Below the pieces are notes generated by a model, which saw only the letters and a list, made by a program, of their open reading frames with translations, searched no databases and was not told where the DNA came from. Of a stretch of DNA of 64,000 bases, positions 60,400 to 64,000 are shown piece by piece. Positions within the stretch are counted from its first letter, which is position 1; every line of letters begins with the position of its first letter. The position numbers and the translations under genes were made by a program. The DNA lies in contig NC_046680.1 of NCBI RefSeq assembly GCF_009870125.1, forward strand, positions 4,216,001-4,280,000. The letters run 5' to 3'. The DNA comes from Drosophila pseudoobscura (Eukaryota; Arthropoda; Insecta; Diptera; Drosophilidae).

Positions 60400-61675
60400 C
60401 GACTCAGACACACTGAGAACGAGATTTTCCCGATTGCCTGTGACTGGAAATAGGGGGAGGGAAACGCTTCTCACCGCTGCTCCGTTCTGCTCCGTTCTTT
60501 TTCTATACATTTTTTTATCGGTTGCCATCGATCTTGGGTCTTTGCGTTTGACAGATCGAAATTAGAAATCACCGCTTTATGGCTGCAGCAGCCACTGGCG
60601 GCAACAACTGGCAACCAACTGTGCTTTGTGCCGCTTTCGTGGCTAATTGAATGTGGCAAGTGGGCAAAACTCGAGTACGATACAAAATGCGAGTACGAGC
60701 TGGGCTAAGTGCAAAAATTATATACGGTTTTGTTGCGAGCCAGCCGTGCAACCAATTTGCCAGCAAACAGCCATTTCCGGTCGCTTATCGAGTGGGTGTT
60801 TGCCACACCCACACCCCCAGCCCTGTCCGCGCCGCACCACATCCTCCACTGATTTCTCAACGATTTCTTGGCCTTTCGTATGCAAAGGAGCTGGCGAGGA
60901 GCACTCGACTTGGCCCGGAGCGTGCCGAAATGTTGCCCTCTTAGCGGTTTATTTTAATGGTAGCAGCACCAACAGCAACAACAGTAACAATTTATGTCAG
61001 GTAGGAGAATCCTGGGCCAGCCCCTGCCTCCCTTTTGCCGCTCTCAGTGTTCTATGTTTTGTGCCACTTGAACGCTGTTAACAAATTTGATTTTCGTGTT
61101 TGATTTGATGGCTGTGGCTCGGTGGCTAGGTGGGAAGGTGGCTCTGTGGGAGTGTCGGGGGAGGTCAGGAATCGGGGGCACGGCACGCGTGTCTGCGAAA
61201 TGGAAAGCCAGCCCCGCGATGTTAGCCCCACGTCTGGCGGCAAATGAGTGCCGACTATTTATAGTCCGACCCCGACTAAATGAAACTGTAAATTAGAGCC
61301 AGAGCCAGAGCGAGAGCGAGAGCAGGAGACAAAGCCGGCGCATAATAATAACTGCACTGCATTGAAGCAGCGGCCAAAACGAAACGAAACGAAATAAAAC
61401 TGGATCCACCGACAGGAAAACCCGCACACCCGCCCACTAACACCATCGCCCTCCCACATCGCTGGCGGTGGCGGTGGCAGCGTCAGTGGCAGCGGTGGCA
61501 GCATGGAGGGGAAATGCCAAGAAACTCGGCCGAAATGAACTCCACTCCGCTGGAAATGAACGTGAGCCGAAGGCCAAACACGACGAGGAACGACCAAAAG
61601 CTGAGCTTTTGGGAGGAGCTTTTTGGGACAGTCCATGCGCAGGTCAGCCGATGTTCCCCTCTCGGCAAGGCTGGA

Positions 61676-61699
61676 TGCTGCTGCTGCTGCTGCTGCTGC
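61676..61699. repeat. (CTG)n microsatellite
   Basis: Seven to eight CTG triplets upstream of the promoter at 61901. Confidence 0.8.
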
Positions 61700-61900
61700 C
61701 GCCTCCAGCTGTGTGTGGGAGCAGGCAACCGTCACTCTGAGGGCTTATCTCTGCATCTGTGTAAGTGCTTGAAGGCTGCTCCGCAGCGCTCTGCTCTGCA
61801 CTGCTCTGCCGAAGCGTTCCGTGCGTCTTGCGCTTCTTTTCTTTTGCATATCCCCACCCGGAAAATTCATCGTTCGGGATGGCGATGGCGCGGACAGCGG

Positions 61901-61908
61901 TATAAAAA
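61901..61908 (+). promoter_or_regulatory. Strong TATA box of a gene entering from the left
   Basis: TATAAAAA in a GC-rich setting, with an initiator-like TCACA at 61931-61935 (A about 32 bases from the TATA start). This is the ideal spacing for a Drosophila TATA promoter. Confidence 0.6.
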
Positions 61909-61932
61909 CCCCCGCAACGCATTTCGCTGCTC

Positions 61933-62323
61933 ACAAGTTGAAATCATTGCGTCCTGTGTGTGTCTTGTATCCAGTAACTGTAACCCACCAGCGTCACCCA
62001 GCAGCAGTTTCAAAAGCAGCTTCGTGTCTGGCAACGAAAATCTGCAGCCCAGTCGAATCCGAAGTAAAGGAAACCAGCCAGAATGGAGTATCATCCAGGA
62101 AGCATAACGAACATCAGTACAAAGTGTCAAAAAGTGACTAAAAATCGAGAGGACGTGGCTGTGAAGTTGTTTTTCTGGAAGTTGATTCTATCTCCGGACT
62201 ATAGTACTCGTACATGAAGCGTCATCAAGTTCGCAGAAAAACCTGCACGACACAGTACTCGTATTTGTATAATTTCATATTTTCAAACTCCTGGCGGCTG
62301 TTTAAAGAGTTCGCTGCCAAAAG
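61933..62323 (+). other. Probable non-coding first exon (5' UTR) of an unidentified gene
   Basis: It follows the TATA/initiator pair and ends at a donor AAAAG|GTAATT at 62323/62324. It holds a 44-codon frame (62083-62217) but otherwise no long frame. The main coding sequence would lie beyond the window after a large first intron, an arrangement common in developmental genes. Inferred from signals only. Confidence 0.45.
62083..62217 (+). CDS. Possible small upstream ORF, 44 residues
   Basis: ATG at 62083 (context CCAGAATGG) opens a frame to TGA at 62217, starting MEYHPGSITNISTKCQKVTK. No signal peptide or known family. It lies inside the proposed 5' UTR exon, so it may act as an upstream ORF that lowers translation of the main frame, or simply be chance. 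Confidence 0.25.
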   Translation: MEYHPGSITNISTKCQKVTKNREDVAVKLFFWKLILSPDYSTRT

Positions 62324-63969
62324 GTAATTTGCATAATTTGTGGACCATGTTGAGCTGGTGTTTTTCATGTCTCTGCACTGGGGTTGGTTTCGCTTAACTG
62401 TTGCCGCTGGCTAATGCGTTATTTATGCGAATGCCTGCTCAACACCTTGCTATTACATTTACAATTACGAAAAAAGTATGAATGGTACTTGGCTGACCTT
62501 GCTGGACCGTATCCGCATGTAATTAACGGACACACACAATGGCCTTAACGTCACATGTGGGGAAAAAATTAGCAAATGCACTCGCTGGAAATGATTAAAA
62601 TGACATTTCACTGCAATTGATTAAGTACGCAGTACTGCAAAAAATGTTACAAGTTACAAAAACTGAACCGAATCGCCATGAAATTCAATTGAAAATCATT
62701 CAATCATTAATATGCAAATTTCTGCTCTCTCGCTCACGCCCTTCTCGAGGTAAGTACACACACATATGTATATATGTATGCTAAAATTCATTAATACCTC
62801 CGCTCGCTCGGCATTAAATGAGCATTTTAATGGCAAAATTACATCGCCTAACTGGCACATTAATTAAACTGCGGACAGCTCGTCCCGTCCGTTCAAATCT
62901 GCCCCACAACGATGTAATTTATATGCTTTCGTCCCGTTGATTGCCCGGCAGTACCCCCAGGCAGTGAAATCTGCACTCCCCACTTCACCCACTCCACCAC
63001 ATATATTAATCCTTTGCATTTATTTTTACATTTATATTTATATTTATATTTATATGCAAAGCAAACACTTTACATTATTAAAACCTGCCACCTGCTCACG
63101 GCGAAATGCGCAACAAATCGTGCAATTTTTTTGTTCATGTAAATTGGCTTTTCTTTCGAGCTATTATTTTCGTTTCTTGTATGCCATAGTTTTTTTATTT
63201 AAATAGCAAAAGCATAGCATACATTTATAAATGTTCGCTTTTAATATAAATAGGATTAAAATGTTACATATAAATCTCTCAAAGTTCTGATCACTATGTG
63301 TTCCGGCTGTATCACGAGTATGTACCATAACAAACAGATCCCAGATCTTTTTCTAAAGACTGTTGATAATTTCCATGTCAGAGAAAGTCACATTCAATTG
63401 AATGTTTACTGGGGCTTGCCGATAAATAATTGCAATGTAATTTTATGAAATTCCCGCAAAATGATGCGTAATTAAAGGACTGAAAAACGCAAATAAAATG
63501 TCATTCAAATGAGCATGCAGTATAAATGAACTTTGTTGCACAAATTGTGTGAATAATTGATCCCATTCCTCACATAAGCTGAACACATTTATTCAATTTA
63601 TTTTGTTAGCCAAAGCCGATTATTTGAGTAAAATTATCGATGGCAAAGGTAAGAGCTGTCAAAGGGAATTCCTCAGCAGGTGCTCTGCAAGGGTATCACA
63701 AGGAAAAAGGATAGATAGGAGTAAATGGCGGAGCGGAGAATGCTGGGAATCTGAATCCCAGACGCTCGCTCGCACTCGCTTGCTGCAGCACTTTAAATTC
63801 CAATTAAAAGGAAAATGTGAATAATTGCAAAAAGTGCTTAGTAATGCGGCAGAGCTCCTCGCCTCGCATGTGTTTGTCAGTGGGAGAGAGGGAGAGAGCG
63901 GTCTAAGCCTGAGGTTTAAGGCAGCAAAAAGTCTTGTTTCAGCTTGGCTTAATTGCATTTTAGTTGCCA
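62324..63969. other. Presumed first intron, no gene seen
   Basis: AT-rich, with a TTTATA repeat at 63031-63055 and a possible micro-exon at 63610-63648. Otherwise featureless. Confidence 0.4.
63031..63055. repeat. (TTTATA)n repeat
   Basis: Four tandem TTTATA hexamers. Confidence 0.8.
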
Positions 63970-64000
63970 AGCTGCTGCTGCTGCTGCTGCTCCTGCTGCT
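63970..64000. repeat. (CTG)n microsatellite running off the window end
   Basis: At least nine CTG/CTC triplets up to the last base. Whether it is coding cannot be judged because the window ends. Confidence 0.7.

Larger units (their letters stand above)
46612..61900. other. Gene desert, about 15 kb
   Basis: Every frame I examined is short, of low complexity or lacks splice and composition support. It contains microsatellites, (CTG)n runs, a DINE-1 fragment (55170-55337) and a small protein-like frame at 57268-57507. It probably serves as upstream regulatory DNA for the promoter at 61.9 kb or as intron of a gene outside the window. Confidence 0.5.

Noticed and set aside
61514-62107. 197-codon frame overlapping the 61.9-kb promoter
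   Set aside because: It runs straight through the TATA box and CTG repeat and resembles no protein; the promoter interpretation is better supported.
1-64000. tRNA, rRNA, known microRNA or CRISPR sequences
   Set aside because: I looked for tRNA B-box-like sequences, familiar fly microRNA seeds and regularly spaced repeats and saw none that held up by eye; a covariance-model search would be needed to exclude them.

Overview
The window is insect nuclear DNA, almost certainly from a Drosophila species. Genes are split by short introns of about 50-75 bases with GT/AG ends, core promoters have a TATA box followed about 30 bases later by a CAGT-type initiator, (CA)n and (CAG)n microsatellites are abundant, and there are DINE-1/INE-1 elements. 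A recognisable orthologue of the melanogaster odorant receptor Or49a is present. It is clearly diverged from the melanogaster protein, so the source is probably a non-melanogaster-subgroup Sophophora (an obscura-type species would fit), but the species is inferred, not shown.

Layout. 1-1900: the 3' end of an unidentified plus-strand gene with two possible C-terminal ends. 2424-3342: a minus-strand THAP protein whose second half matches the N-terminal helical part of P-element transposases; it has an apparent reading-frame break inside the THAP domain. 3699-6074: a complete five-exon dymeclin gene, divergent from the THAP gene across about 360 bases. 6950-8582: two nested R1/LOA-like LINE remnants, the younger one flanked by a 9-base target-site duplication. 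8770-8956: an orphan exon-like reading frame. 12487-14184: Or49a, four exons, with a DINE-1 element in its last intron. 14939-15298: a secreted single-domain Kunitz inhibitor on the minus strand with a clear TATA promoter.

15.4-22.8 kb is non-coding apart from a mariner remnant near 21.7-22.1 kb. 23353-27538 is a 1372-residue secreted, glutamine-rich, unidentified protein. 27897-31311 is an 1118-residue Lys/Arg-rich protein with C-terminal CxxC zinc-ribbon-like motifs and an internal 91-residue tandem duplication; it follows the previous gene in the same direction after only 358 bases. 31.5-45.1 kb is non-coding with a Tc1-type transposon remnant. 45196-46517 is a two-exon gamma-butyrobetaine/trimethyllysine dioxygenase. 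From 46.5 to 61.9 kb I find no convincing gene, only microsatellites and a DINE-1 fragment. At 61.9 kb a strong TATA promoter drives what looks like a mostly untranslated first exon with a splice donor at 62324, so another gene probably starts here and runs out of the window to the right.

The genes are functionally unrelated neighbours (secretory trafficking, olfaction, protease inhibition, carnitine synthesis, unknowns); there is no operon-like system. The most novel items are the P-transposase-derived THAP gene, the two large unidentified adjacent genes at 23.3-31.3 kb, and the nested LINE insertion with its intact target-site duplication.
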